Positions 29,700-41,119 of a stretch of 64,000 nucleotides of DNA are shown here, piece after piece. Position numbers and translations under genes: made by a program. Each line of letters starts with the position of its first letter. Position 1 is the first letter of the stretch. Source of the stretch: Rachicladosporium sp. CCFEE 5018 (taxonomy: Eukaryota > Ascomycota > Dothideomycetes > Cladosporiales > Cladosporiaceae); assembly GCA_002077045.2 (NCBI GenBank), contig KZ111150.1:1296390-1360389 (forward strand), read 5' to 3'. The notes beneath the pieces are model-generated. The model was not told the origin of the DNA. It ran no database searches and was given only the letters and a program-made list of their open reading frames with translations.

Positions 29700-32600
29700 A
29701 ATCGAGGACTGGCGCGTAGCCGGCACCGACCTGACCGGGGTGGTTGAGGACGATGACCTGGGCGTTGAAGCTCTCGGCACCCTTGGGCGGGTCGTTCTTA
29801 GAGTCACCGGCGACGTTGCCACGACGAATCTCCTTGACGGAGACGTTCTTGACGTTGAAGCCGACGTTGTCACCTGGAAGACCCTCGACGAGCTGCTCGT
29901 GGTGCATCTCGACGGACTTGACTTCGGTGGTGACACCAGCTGGGGCGAAGGTAACGACCATGCCGGCCTTGATGACACCGGTCTCGACACGGCCGACGGG
30001 GACTGTGCCAATACCACCGATCTTGTACACGTCCTGGAGGGGAAGACGGAGAGCCTTGTCGGTGGGACGGGTGGGCTGGTCGATGGCATCAATGGCCTCG
30101 AGGAGGGTTTTACCGGTGGTCTTGACCTTGGTCTCCTTCTCCCATCCCTTGTACCAGGGGCAGTTGGGGGAGTTGTCGATCATGTTGTCGCCGTTGAAGC
30201 CGGAGATGGGGACGAAGGGGACGGTCTTGGGGTTGTACCCGACCTTCTTGATGAAGCCAGATGTCTCCTTGATGATCTCCTGGAAGCGGTCCTCAGACCA
30301 CTTGGTGGTGTCCATCTTGTTGATGGCGACGATGAGCTGCTTGACACCGAGGGTGTAAGCGAGCAGGGCGTGCTCGCGAGTCTGACCATCCTTGGAGATA
30401 CCAGCCTCGAACTCACCGACACCAGCGGCGATGATGAGGATGGCGCAGTCGGCCTGCGAGGTACCAGTGATCATGTTCTTGATGAAATCACGGTGACCGG
30501 GGGCATCGATGACGGTGACACTGAAGTGATGTTGTTAGTGCTGTTGATTAGATGATGCTGAATTGACCGGGTCAATTAGTGTGGTGCTGCTGCTGCTGCT
30601 GCAACTGCATTCTTGTGTGTTGCGCCTCTCTGATGGCGAGTGAGGGAGGTGCTGCTGCTGCAAGGCTGCTTGCATGGTGTGCAGTAGTAGGTGTTGTTCG
30701 CCAAGGCGGCGGCACGAGTGGCAGCCTTGCGGAGTGATGCCGCCGTGCTCGACAGCTTCAGCGTGAGCCTCGGTGTCGTTGTGGTCATCGAGGGCGTACT
30801 GGGTGGCAGCGTTGTGGTCACAGACCTCGCATCGAAAGCGTGCAGCTTCTTTGGCTCGGTTGCGGACGCCAGCGGCGATCTCGTTGGCTCTGCCGGGGTT
30901 GCGGGCGCTCCAGTCATTCCAATCGTCGAGGCGCTCTTGTAGGTATGCCTCTTCGTCGCTGTCGCGCTTTCGCTTGCGCGCGCTGGCCGCATTCTCTGCT
31001 ATGCGCTGGCGACGTAGGGTGGCAGCATGTGTGCGCTCTTCGTCAGTGAGCTTGAGGTCACCTCTGACGCCCTCAGACAACGACAGATGCGTGCAGGCGG
31101 GCTCCCAGCTGACACTGGCACGCTGCCAGAGGAAGAAGTCGGGGATATAGACGTCGTCCATTATCGTCTTTCTGCAGGCACAGAAGACGACGGTGAAGGC
31201 GGCTTCGATGACCAGCAGGCGTGCTCGAAGCTTGGGCACAATGTGTGGTAGAGGCAGGTCAGTCCAGCAAAGCATGCCGACAGATGAAATCTTGTAGCCG
31301 TCATCGAGAGCCTGCTTGACGAGCGCAGGAAGTGCGCCGGTGCCATTGAGGTAAGTGGTACAACGCCTCCGGATACTATCGGTGGCGTCGGTCCCAGACC
31401 CAATGTAGAGCTTAGGTAGTGAGCGAGGGCGTTCGAGGACGACAGCGTAATCTCCCCACTGCTTGATGGTCTTGGAAGGCGAAGGGAGGTTCTTGATGAA
31501 GCGGATGGTAGGAGGTGTCTCCGACGAGGGTACTGAGTCCAATCCAGGTGCTACGTGTAATGGTGACGAGCTGACGACTGAATCCCAGACTGAGCGTTGT
31601 GCGAAGATGGTCTTGATGTCGGGATTGATGTACCAGCCAGGCAGGTCAAGGCTGAGCAGGCGAAAGGCAGCGTCGTCGATGTGTGATTGGACACGATGAC
31701 TGTGGGCTTGGTACAACGACTCCATTTTGACCGGGTCAATCTGGTGGAGTCGAGCTGGTGACGAGCGGTGGTCGCGGTGTTGAGATCTTCTTCAATGAGG
31801 TCGAGGTTGGTCCTGATTCCTTTGGACGACGTCGAGTGGGTGTTGACTGGCTCAAGGAAGGCTGCCAGAGGTGAGAAGAGGAACAGGAAGAGTCGTCCAT
31901 GATAAAGCAGCGGGCAGCAGGTAGCAGGAAGTAGCAGGGCGAGAACAGCAGCAGGAACCATGCAGAACGGCGGAACGAAGTAGCAGAACAGCGGCAGGCG
32001 CAGCAGAACAGCAGCAGGTGCAGCAGAACAGCAGCAGCAGGAACATTCTATTAGTTGGGGGAGGGGGTATTGCTTACTGTGAAAGTGTTAGTCACAGCGG
32101 AGAAGACGGTGAGGGGAGTGGCAAGAAATTTTTACCTAGTACTTGGGAGTCTCGAACTTCCAGAGCGCAATGTCGATCGTGATACCACGCTCACGCTCAG
32201 CCTTCAACTTGTCGAGCACCCAGGCGTACTTGAAGGAACCCTTGCCAAGCTCGGCGGCTTCCTGAGATGGTTGTCAGTCGTGTTCATGTTGTGCTGTCAA
32301 GATCCTCTCGATGCTGCGCATGTGTTGGACATGGTAATGCAGTCAGAGTCATGACAACGCGCAAGGTGGCGAAATTGAAGGAGGGGCAGCGCGCCAAAAT
32401 TTTGACGGATAAAGCGCCCCACCATCAATTTGCGACCGTGCGAAATTGTCGCCTCCAATAAGGAAATGTGTGAAGGAGGGGGATGGAGTATTGCCTACCT
32501 TCTCGAACTTCTCGATGGTACGCTTGTCGATACCTCCGCACTTGTAGATCAAGTCTGTGGTCTTGTGAGTGATGTGGTCGAGCGCTCATTGGAATGAGAA

Positions 32601-32762
32601 TTGTGCTTACGACCGGTGGTGGTGGACTTGCCGGAGTCGACGTGGCCGATGACCACGACGTTGATATGGCTCTTCTCCTTACTGTGCCGCTGTCAGTCAC
32701 TGTGCACCCATGCTCTTAAAGTGTGAAGCGCCAGGCGCCACTTGATGGCCGACTCACCCCAT
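29700..32762 (-). CDS. TEF1: EF-1-alpha, copy B, C-terminus missing at gap
   Basis: Exons 32758-32762, 32611-32681, 32499-32554, 32137-32261 and 29700-30520 match copy A base for base as far as compared. The last 120-odd codons, including the final short exon, are absent because the contig starts at 29700. Either the missing part lies in the gap or the copy is an assembly duplicate. The stwintron and nested ORF are also present. Confidence 0.9.
30535..31725 (-). CDS. GIY-YIG endonuclease ORF, copy B, same frameshift
   Basis: Identical translation to the ORF at 5723-6913. It includes the frameshift that separates the two C2H2 fingers (alternate-frame stop at 30576). A shared lesion in identical sequence means this copy gives no independent evidence on whether the shift is real. 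Confidence 0.75.
   Translation of the reverse strand: MESLYQAHSHRVQSHIDDAAFRLLSLDLPGWYINPDIKTIFAQRSVWDSVVSSSPLHVAPGLDSVPSSETPPTIRFIKNLPSPSKTIKQWGDYAVVLERPRSLPKLYIGSGTDATDSIRRRCTTYLNGTGALPALVKQALDDGYKISSVGMLCWTDLPLPHIVPKLRARLLVIEAAFTVVFCACRKTIMDDVYIPDFFLWQRASVSWEPACTHLSLSEGVRGDLKLTDEERTHAATLRRQRIAENAASARKRKRDSDEEAYLQERLDDWNDWSARNPGRANEIAAGVRNRAKEAARFRCEVCDHNAATQYALDDHNDTEAHAEAVEHGGITPQGCHSCRRLGEQHLLLHTMQAALQQQHLPHSPSERRNTQECSCSSSSSTTLIDPVNSASSNQQH
30563..30576. repeat. near-palindromic 14-mer, copy B, downstream border
   Basis: TTGACCGGGTCAAT, as at 5751-5764. Confidence 0.85.
31727..31740. repeat. near-palindromic 14-mer, copy B, upstream border
   Basis: TTGACCGGGTCAAT, as at 6915-6928. Confidence 0.85.
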
Positions 32763-33702
32763 GTTGACGGATTTCTTGTGGGTGTGTTGTGGAAGGTTGG
32801 TGAGGTGTTCTGAGATTGAGGACTGGTGGTGTTGTCAGTATGGCTGCTATCGAGGCGATGGTGGCGATGCTGCTCACTTGTGAAGATGGTACAGCTTGTG
32901 TATCGGTGTTCAACGATTTTTCGAAGAGGGTTGAAGGGCTTGCGTGGGTTAAGTAGTGGAGGGCGAAGGAAACGCGCTAAGTGGGGCGCTTCGAATTTGC
33001 ACGCTTGTGCGTCACAATCCTCCATGCCTGAAATGGCGCCTTGATATGAGATAAGCAAGATTGGGGGCAAAGTGACTGAATATGAGTCTCTGTGTGATGT
33101 GAACTTCACTTTTCTCCAGTGGAACCTCCAACTCCCACAAGTGTGACATGTGACCATGCTAATATGAGCCAGACCGCACCGCTTTATCACTACACTGTCG
33201 TGCCTGTGAGAAGGCTACGTTTGAGGTCAAGACCGTCGGCCTCCATTCTTGCTCACTGATAGTGGATGATGTTACCAGTGACACGACTAGCAGTGCATCA
33301 GCACTCAGAGGCTTGAGGAAGCGGAGTCAGTGCGTACACGACCTCACGGCGGTGTCTTTATTACGCTCTACCGGTCGAGTCATCCTTGAAGCGGCAGCGT
33401 ACGTCGACTTACCTCACTCCGTGGTCTGACCAGTCTTCATTGATCCCTTCATCCTCGCTCTGCTCACATTCGAGACTCGCTTGAGCATCCCGAATTTGAG
33501 TAGCAATCATCCTCGGCTATTCGCGAGTGGCACACCGCCCAGATGATGGGCTGCCGAGATATTAGACGGATCGTCGCCAATCGGCAGGATAAGAAGCTGC
33601 CTCGAGGCGATGGTCCTCATCTCGTGAAGGCAGCCGCCGGGTATTTACTCGATCGCCGTCTTTCGAGACGACCATAGTTCATTTGCACATCTCGAGCAGT
33701 CC
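32763..33702. other. TEF1 upstream region, copy B
   Basis: Same as 7951-8890. The orphan open stretch is at 33504-33677. Confidence 0.4.
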
Positions 33703-35454
33703 TCATCTCTCCTTCAACTTCCCCTTCTTTTCGTCCCAGAACCTCCAGCAGGTAACATGCATTTCCGCCCCCTCTACCCACCACTCACCAAAGCTATCCT
33801 CAATCCCCTCATCGACTTTCGTAACTCTCTCCTCCCTCTTCAGCCCACAGAGAGCACAAGTCCGAGCCGCTGTGAAGCCTCCTGCAAGGGTGTTCAGACT
33901 CTTGATCGGCATTGCCTCTGCAATTTCGGGCACATTTGGGAGCTTGCTCGAGACCGAACTAGCATTGATCGCTGGAACGGCACTTCGTAGTCTGCCAGCC
34001 TGAGCGCCCCACAGGCGCAAGACATCGAGCACCTCCCTCTCCTCTTTTGCAAGCTCGCCCTTGTCAACGCCGGTCAGCTTCATGCCGCCTTGCTTTCCGG
34101 CAGGTCCGATCCGCATGCTTTGTGCGAGACGTTGGTCGCGTTTCCAGCGAAGCTTTCGGCCTGCCAGAATATGCGCCATGGCAGCGGAGTGGGAGAGGTA
34201 TGCTCGCATGAAAGTATGAGTTGCCGGATGGTGAAGCAGAGTCTCTTTGTCCGAGGCTGGGAGTTTTGAGAGAGGGAGAAGAAGGTTTGATTGAGCGGAA
34301 GCTATCAGAGGAGGGAAGAGGAACAGCAGGAGAGATGGTGGTGGTACATTGCTGGGTGGCAGTGCATCGGCGGGAGGAAGTGAAAGAGAGCTTGGCAGGG
34401 ACGCGTGATCTGTCGGCGACGATATGGGTGATAGCCGAGAGATCTCTTGTGTCGGCTCTGGAGTAGCAGACTCGAAGTCGTCCCACACATCGGTATCCTG
34501 TATGTTATCATTCGCCGCCGTGAATCCAGCCTTCGAGGCTAAATGTATTCCATTTGAGTATGCAGGAAACGGTGAGGGACTCTCGTCGAGGCTCAATAAG
34601 TCCGTCATAGGCGGAAGTCGGTCCTGAACTGCTGACTGCGGTGTCACAGCCGACTTACTCTGATCACTACGTGTCACCGCAGCGACAGTTTCAAAATCAC
34701 CCCAATCATCGTCCTCCTCTGCCTCAACCTCGGCCTCATTCTCGCTCACACTCTCAGCATCAAAGAACACACTATGGTCCTTCGGCGTCGCATACTGTGA
34801 CTTCTTTCGTAGCTTATTGGGCGATCTCGGTGGCGGCTTCGACTGTACTCTCGGACTCGGTTGTAGCGGCGCTGCCGCTTTGGACTCGCTCTCAGCGGCC
34901 ATCTGCGCAGCTATGAGTTTCTTTGAGTAAGCCATCGCAGCCTCCGGATCGTTCGCAAGGTCAACGGTCAGATCGTCTGCGCCGGCATCGTACTCGTCGT
35001 CGTCGGCAGAGAACAGAAAGTCCATGTGTCCTGCGAAGGGGTGGGCACCTGTCTTGGGCTTGTCTTGGGAGACTGGCTTTGGCTTGAAAGGCAGGGGTCT
35101 CGGCGGGATCGATCGCACTTCCGACTTTGAGGGTGCTCGAGGTGCAGGCTTTGTTTGCGGTGCGGTTGTCGTAGACGCATTCAAACTCAGCGGTACCGGG
35201 GCCGACTCGTTCGACATCCGGGCTTGATTGCTATTCTCCACTTTGACGGGCAACGGAGTATCCTCCACGCTCGCCGCATCCTCGAAGTCTCCGAAGTCAT
35301 CCTCGTCGTCTGGTAGGTCCAGTGCTGGCGATACCTGAGCTTGCGGAAATAATCTGGTGATTGACGATCCTAGAGTATCCCAGTCTGTCTTCGGCTGGCC
35401 CTGGTTCGTCGCAACGTCGTCATCGCCAAAGGCTGCGAAGAGATCTTGCGACAT
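33703..35454 (-). CDS. putative AP-1 accessory protein, copy B
   Basis: Its 583-residue translation is identical to that of 8891-10642, including the three acidic FGDF/WGDF/WDDF motifs and the C-terminal Cys/His module. It lies in the part of unit B that shows no differences from unit A. Confidence 0.6.
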   Translation of the reverse strand: MSQDLFAAFGDDDVATNQGQPKTDWDTLGSSITRLFPQAQVSPALDLPDDEDDFGDFEDAASVEDTPLPVKVENSNQARMSNESAPVPLSLNASTTTAPQTKPAPRAPSKSEVRSIPPRPLPFKPKPVSQDKPKTGAHPFAGHMDFLFSADDDEYDAGADDLTVDLANDPEAAMAYSKKLIAAQMAAESESKAAAPLQPSPRVQSKPPPRSPNKLRKKSQYATPKDHSVFFDAESVSENEAEVEAEEDDDWGDFETVAAVTRSDQSKSAVTPQSAVQDRLPPMTDLLSLDESPSPFPAYSNGIHLASKAGFTAANDNIQDTDVWDDFESATPEPTQEISRLSPISSPTDHASLPSSLSLPPADALPPSNVPPPSLLLFLFPPLIASAQSNLLLPLSKLPASDKETLLHHPATHTFMRAYLSHSAAMAHILAGRKLRWKRDQRLAQSMRIGPAGKQGGMKLTGVDKGELAKEEREVLDVLRLWGAQAGRLRSAVPAINASSVSSKLPNVPEIAEAMPIKSLNTLAGGFTAARTCALCGLKREERVTKVDEGIEDSFGEWWVEGAEMHVTCWRFWDEKKGKLKER

Positions 35455-35757
35455 TCCAGCGTTCGGTCAAGATGGTATCGCTGAGTGTCTCATCTAGTGC
35501 TCGAAGAGGTTGGTCCGGGAGCCGGTAGTGTTTGCAAGCATCCAATTGTGCCAGACCGAACGGATCGATTCCGAGTATGTCGACAACCTAGACTCGAACG
35601 CACTTGATCCGAATTAGGTGACGCGAACGATGACCATGGTATTTATTGGTGCTTATGGCAACTCGGAGGTGTAGTTGGAAACGCCAAGCACCATGGCCGA
35701 CTTCAAAGTTCGAGCTTCGAACGTTTGTCGACAGCGCCATCAATACCGCGGCGATAC

Positions 35758-38688
35758 ATGCTGTCATCTGGCGCTCACGCAGTGCCATCCTCAGCATGTC
35801 TGAAGTCTCAGCTACGATATGTTCTCCTTGGACTACGACGGGCGCCAACAACGGGGCCGCAATACCGCCCCTTGCAAACATTCGCTGTCTCCTACCAGGA
35901 GGCCGCTACCCAGATCGTGAAGGACGAGTCACGCGATGACAGAATTCCAACCCCCCATGTCGCAGCGGGAGAGTCGTCTAATACTTCTCACGATGGGTAC
36001 AGTCTCACCTTCTACACGGACAGAACTCGACGTGATCCGACAGACCGTGATACAGAGGCGGCGCAGGAGAAGCCATCGTATCGCCACTACGGCTCGAAAG
36101 GGCAAGTCACCGGCGAGGATGACCTCCGCGATGATGCGAAGAGTTCCCTTGCCTCTGAAGGGAAGACGAAACCGCTGTATCGGCACTACAGTCCCGAAGG
36201 TCGCATCATCGGGAGAGGCAAGCGGCGGCAGAGGCAGTCTTCACAAGCGTTAGAGACCTCGACAAAGCTAGACGATAGCCCGTTCAAGGTCGTATTGCTA
36301 CAGGACTTGCCAGAAGAAACACAGAAACGGCTTGCTGCAAGCGAAGCGCCGATCTTGCAGCAAGACGAAGCTGGGCGGACCGTAGTGAGTGCGGCGGACA
36401 TTCAAGCCGAGTTGAATAGTGTTCCCGATGAGAAGGACATCGCTGCTTCTATTGATGATCTCTGGCCTGCGAACACAATTCTGGAGGAAAAGCAGTACAG
36501 CGAGTTGGTGCAGACTCTTGTTGAACGGTATTCTACGAGCCAGCTCAGAAGATACCGTGATGCTCGGCCGCGTATTGACCGCGCTGCGCAAGACGCGCCT
36601 CCCACAGACCCATCCGGTACGAGACCTCGACACCAGACGCCGCCTTGGCTACCCGGCACAACGCCTTTACATGTACGACGCGTGAAGGCGAGTCAGGGTA
36701 CTGTAAAAAGCGCTGCGATGCACAGCAAACAGAAGATGGTCAATGACATACTACGGCGTACCTGGGACATTTCCGTCAGCTCTGAGGAACAGGCGTATGG
36801 AGAGCTAGAGTTTGGGTTGGCACATGGAAAAAGTGCACTTTTGCTTCAGCTTGATGCCAACGGACAGCCAGCTTACAGGGCCATGATAGGCTCCAAGCTG
36901 ACGCTCGGAAGCTCGCGCGTGGAACATTATGCACCTGATAGCGTTCTACGCATCACGGCTCGCCGTCGCGACGCTGAGCACATCGCAGAGACTTTGCAGA
37001 ACGTAGTGGACAAAGTCAGAATGCACGTTGTCAAGCTGAATGCACTTCGAAAGCCTCAGCATGGACGTGGAGGAGACGGCAACGGCGAATTGGCTATCAG
37101 CAGCAGCGATCTTGAGGTCATCGGCCAGAGGACTCGGTGTCACTTGCACTGGCAGAACGATCGCAATCTCATCATCTACAGTCTATCGTACCGAGCAGCG
37201 ATGGAGGCTCGTCGTCTGGCTGTATGTCTCCTTACATCGCCGGAGGACCGGATGGGCAGCCTGGAGACTGAGCCCATCCTGGAGTCAACGCAACTTCGCA
37301 AGCGTCTTACCACAGTACCCACTATGGGCACTACTGCACTTCACTATCGTTACCGAGGTCGCCTCTTGAGTCGGCTCTCGATGCCCGAACGCAAGGAACG
37401 GCAGAACAACAGCTCGGATCATGCCCCCGTCGCGTTGCAGAGCGCAAGGCTCAAGCCCTCCAACGCTGCCGCCAAGCCACGCACCCTGCTCAAACATATG
37501 GGCGAACTTGATAAGCTTGCTCTACCGCAGCGATCTGAGCACCCGACGTCCTACTGGAAGCAGAATGATGTCTCGCCGGGGCCTTGGGAGAGTCATATCG
37601 GACTCTGTCTGCACAAAACCGAAGGTGCTCAGCATGCAGTGCGAAGTATGGCGGCGCAAGGCCTGAGTCCGATTCGCTCGCCTTCACAAGATCGTGTATT
37701 CTCGCATCAAGTGCCAAAGCTGCAGACAGCTTTGTCATACTTCGTGCCGCAAGGGCAGTCTACCCTCCTGAAGGGCACCCAAGAAGTGAAAGTCGGTCCA
37801 TCGCTGCATGAGCTTCCAAGCACGATTGTTGCACACTTCATACCATCGCCCTTCGCTACGCCTAGCCACGTCAACCTTCCTCGCATCGAGATGACCCTGA
37901 CGCGCGGCATGAAATCTGGCAAGCACACTTTGTCACTACAGAGCATGCGCGCTATCACCCAAATGCAACAAATTGACATACCCTGCCCAGCGCACTCCGT
38001 CGATGTGCGATTAAGTCTTGAGCAGGCCGCACCGTCGGACACCGAGCGCGCATGGCTCGAGCCTGAGATCAGATCCTTCGTGCAGCCTCTGGATGCGGCT
38101 TTTCGCGCCGGGGATGTGTTGACTGGAAAAGCGGAGGTGGTCTTTCCGATACTCGATCGCGCTGCGCCCACTCGTCGTGCGAAGCAGAAGAAGGTCAAGC
38201 AGGAAGCTAGGAAGGTCGAAAGTGCTACGAAAAAGCCGGATGAAGCCCAAACTTCCACTGCGACATACCTCTTTGAGCGGCTTGAGTCAAGGCAGACAAC
38301 GTACTTCGTGCCGAACCCTGACGTCTTGAACGGCACTATCATCGTTGACGCAGCGGTGCAAAGGTGTCTTGCTGCCATTCCTTCCAGTATCCTCTTGCGC
38401 TATGCAGAAGTCGATGCTGGATTAATCGGTGGACAGCGGACTGAAGTTTCGCTCGTAGTCGATCCTACCTCCGCAGCAGTGAAGTCCGTCGACCATGCTC
38501 CTATAACTGCGCCGATTGGGGAGAAGGTCGTGCCCACAGACACCGGCAAGCTGCCTAAGAGCCAGGACCTTCTCGTTGCTACTTCGAGCCTGGTGGAGCT
38601 TGTAACGCTGGCGAACCGGGGCGAGCTTGAAACTTTGAAGATGCCGAGGAAATCTCTTGACTGGGATGATGAGGAGACTGGATTGTAG
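35758..38688 (+). CDS. SLS1-like mitochondrial protein, copy B (diverged 3' half)
   Basis: 976 residues from the ATG at 35758. The first about 445 residues are identical to copy A. The first nucleotide difference is at 37095, and about 20-25 amino-acid changes accumulate over the rest. The frame stays open and length is unchanged, so this is a functional-looking allele or homeolog. The switch from identity to divergence happens inside this exon. Confidence 0.62.
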   Translation: MLSSGAHAVPSSACLKSQLRYVLLGLRRAPTTGPQYRPLQTFAVSYQEAATQIVKDESRDDRIPTPHVAAGESSNTSHDGYSLTFYTDRTRRDPTDRDTEAAQEKPSYRHYGSKGQVTGEDDLRDDAKSSLASEGKTKPLYRHYSPEGRIIGRGKRRQRQSSQALETSTKLDDSPFKVVLLQDLPEETQKRLAASEAPILQQDEAGRTVVSAADIQAELNSVPDEKDIAASIDDLWPANTILEEKQYSELVQTLVERYSTSQLRRYRDARPRIDRAAQDAPPTDPSGTRPRHQTPPWLPGTTPLHVRRVKASQGTVKSAAMHSKQKMVNDILRRTWDISVSSEEQAYGELEFGLAHGKSALLLQLDANGQPAYRAMIGSKLTLGSSRVEHYAPDSVLRITARRRDAEHIAETLQNVVDKVRMHVVKLNALRKPQHGRGGDGNGELAISSSDLEVIGQRTRCHLHWQNDRNLIIYSLSYRAAMEARRLAVCLLTSPEDRMGSLETEPILESTQLRKRLTTVPTMGTTALHYRYRGRLLSRLSMPERKERQNNSSDHAPVALQSARLKPSNAAAKPRTLLKHMGELDKLALPQRSEHPTSYWKQNDVSPGPWESHIGLCLHKTEGAQHAVRSMAAQGLSPIRSPSQDRVFSHQVPKLQTALSYFVPQGQSTLLKGTQEVKVGPSLHELPSTIVAHFIPSPFATPSHVNLPRIEMTLTRGMKSGKHTLSLQSMRAITQMQQIDIPCPAHSVDVRLSLEQAAPSDTERAWLEPEIRSFVQPLDAAFRAGDVLTGKAEVVFPILDRAAPTRRAKQKKVKQEARKVESATKKPDEAQTSTATYLFERLESRQTTYFVPNPDVLNGTIIVDAAVQRCLAAIPSSILLRYAEVDAGLIGGQRTEVSLVVDPTSAAVKSVDHAPITAPIGEKVVPTDTGKLPKSQDLLVATSSLVELVTLANRGELETLKMPRKSLDWDDEETGL

Positions 38689-38924
38689 AAGTAGTGTAAG
38701 GTATCGCCGCATAGCTTCTCAACATTCACAGTCCCACGTCACTTGGCCTAGTCAAAGACGGTAGTACTACGCACCATTACCCGACTTGAGTGAAGGGCAG
38801 AGTAGCGGTCGTGCCTTCTGCCCGCTTCATCCCTCACCTAGACTGACTTCTGCATCCTCACCCGTGCTGCATTGTCTCTGGCAACACCGCGTCACGAAAT
38901 CCTTCGATCGTTGCTACAATTACC

Positions 38925-39805
38925 ATGGAGAGCTCAACATCGCCCGCCGCGAGCAGATACTTCAACCAGCCAGGCCTGTCTGACATCACGCTCAAGTTCG
39001 GGCATCAGCAGGTCTACGCGCATCGCTATGCACTCTGTGTCAACTCTGAGTACTTCCGCAAGTTACTTGTTGGCGATTTTGCGGTCAGTCTAGCATGGCA
39101 AGTCCTAGCCCAATATACTGAATACTGCCGTAGGAAAAGGAGAGGAAGGAAATTACACTTGTCGATGACGACGGAGACGCAATGCTAGCCATGCTGCGTC
39201 ACATATATCAATTACCCTACCTGCCAGCTATCGAAGGAGAGACAACCGCTCTACCACATGCTCGTGTGTATGTCGTCGCGGAGAAGTACGGACAGGTAGA
39301 CCTCAAAGCTGCCGTCCTCGAGCGACTCTTCACTGGTAAAACACCCTGGAAGGCCGCATGGAGATCTCTCACATCGGACGCCGATGACACGCTTCGCGTA
39401 ATATCCTCGCAAATCCCGGCCGAAGACAACCTGCTGCGACCGGCATTGGCGAAATTCTGCGCTGAGAAGATGGGAAAATGGGCTTCGGACAAGGGCAAGC
39501 TCGCATTCAAGCGTCTGCTTGCAGACACACCAGACCTGGCGGCCGAGGTACTCTATAACGTGGCTCAGTCTCTCAACGCTACCATCAAGGTGTTCAGCTG
39601 TCCATTCTGTCAATTTCAGCGTATCGAGTTCACCCGCGTGGACGACTTCGACCATGAGCTAGGCTTGTGCGAGTTCCCAAATTGCAACAAAGACATTACT
39701 TATGCGCTGGCCGACCGAAGAAACTGGGCGACGTATCAAGAGAGGTCGGATCTCGAGTGTGACGTGCCATTGACCGCACGTTATGAGGCCAATGCATCGG
39801 ACTAG
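38925..39805 (+). CDS. BTB/POZ domain protein, copy B
   Basis: Exons 38925-39083 and 39134-39805 have the same splice sites as copy A and the same 276-residue length. The BTB core is unchanged. About ten substitutions lie in the C-terminal region, such as Phe to Leu at the start of the ERLFTGK helix. It looks intact. Confidence 0.85.
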
Positions 39806-40063
39806 AGCTAAGGGTTTGCGTGTCGCCATGCCATCACACAATTGTGATGGCGATTCACAAGCATAACCTCCGAGATGGTTTCGGCATCTTGCTGGAGAGT
39901 CCATCTCTGATGGCATGGCCTCTGATAGTGTTTACATGTAGCGTTCTCCGAGTGCTCGCAGGCCGATACGGCTATCACAGTGTATATCACGCTGACGCTG
40001 AGAAAACGGACGCACGGGCAGAGCAGGCAATGCAATGTATACCAATTCCGCGCGCTCGAAGAC

Positions 40064-40896
40064 ATGGATCCCTTCGGCTTCCCCATGGGCATGCAAGGCT
40101 TCCCGATGACTCCAGGTGGTATGAATCCCTTGATGACTCCAGGCGGTATAAATCCCTTCAACCCTTCCAGACCATCACTTCCAAATATGGCGACAGCCTT
40201 GGGTCCACCCCCTCTGAGACCGCCAGGGGCCATGAACCCGTTCGGCCCTTTTAGTCCCTCACCTCAGATGATGAATCCCTTCGGTCCTCCACCAGGCATG
40301 TCACCTTTCGGCCCCTTTGGAGCAGGCATGATGACGCCGAATCCCTTTGGCCAGGCGCCTATGCCGATGAACCCATCTGGGACGGGCATGATGACGCCGG
40401 GACTGAGTCCTTTCGGCCCTGCATCGATGCCGATGAGTCCATTTGGGACGGGCATGGGAACACCCGGCGGGCTAAGCTTCGGCTCTGGTGGGTTCGGCGG
40501 GATGACGCGAGGTGGTATGGGTGGTGGCGGCATGGCGAGTCGGTAGAGAGGATGATGCTTGCTCAACTTGATGATTTTGGTGGTGGCCGGCGTCGGGGGC
40601 GTGGAGGCGGGGCTAGAGGCGGGAGGAGGCGCAGGTACGACGACATGGACGATGAAGACTTCGACATGTCGCGCAGAGGCAGAATGCCGCGTCCGAGAGA
40701 TGGAGGTGGAGGCCGCACGCCGGTGGGATTGGGTGGTGGTATGCTGCCCGAGATAGACGAAATGTATCGTGCGTTGCCACCCGGAACGCCTGGCGGATTT
40801 CGGACGACTCCAGGCCTATCTCGACATCGGCCTGGTGGACTTCGTGCGCGCGGTCCATCTCGCAGGAGAATGGGAGGCGGATTTGGCGGCTACTAG
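40064..40896 (+). pseudogene. NPF-repeat protein, copy B, broken
   Basis: The ATG at 40064 starts the same repeat protein, but a one-base loss near 40535 shifts the frame into TAG at 40544-40546. The downstream half continues in another frame from 40552 and stops with TAG at 40894-40896, where copy A reads Gln and continues. About 184 nt of upstream sequence present in A are missing just before the start. Two of the six NPF motifs are also lost. Loss of function on this copy is likely. Confidence 0.7.
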
Positions 40897-41119
40897 CGAC
40901 TATGTGCGCTTATCAGACGGCGTAGCAGCGGTGGGAGTAAGCCCATGAGAGCATGGAGTTTTGGTACCTCACGCCTAAAGATTTTAGTAATGAACAAATT
41001 TGCAGACTCCGTGCCTGGCTTGCACATCACTTGCGAAACCAATCTCGACTTAGCATAGGATCGATCTAGGTCACCCAGTTCCGGGAAACCAGGTCCGCCT
41101 AGCAAGCGACAGATCATGG

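Larger units (their letters stand above)
30521..32136 (-). other. TEF1 stwintron, copy B
   Basis: Identical to 5709-7324. The internal 59-nt intron is at 32077-32135 and the split outer donor is G at 32136 plus TAAGC from 32076. The CAG-rich run is at 31907-32044. Confidence 0.75.

Noticed and set aside
29019..30092. Long minus ORFs reading across the N gaps and fusing acyl-CoA synthetase with TEF1 frames
   Set aside because: They exist only because N is translated as X; the gap length is a placeholder.
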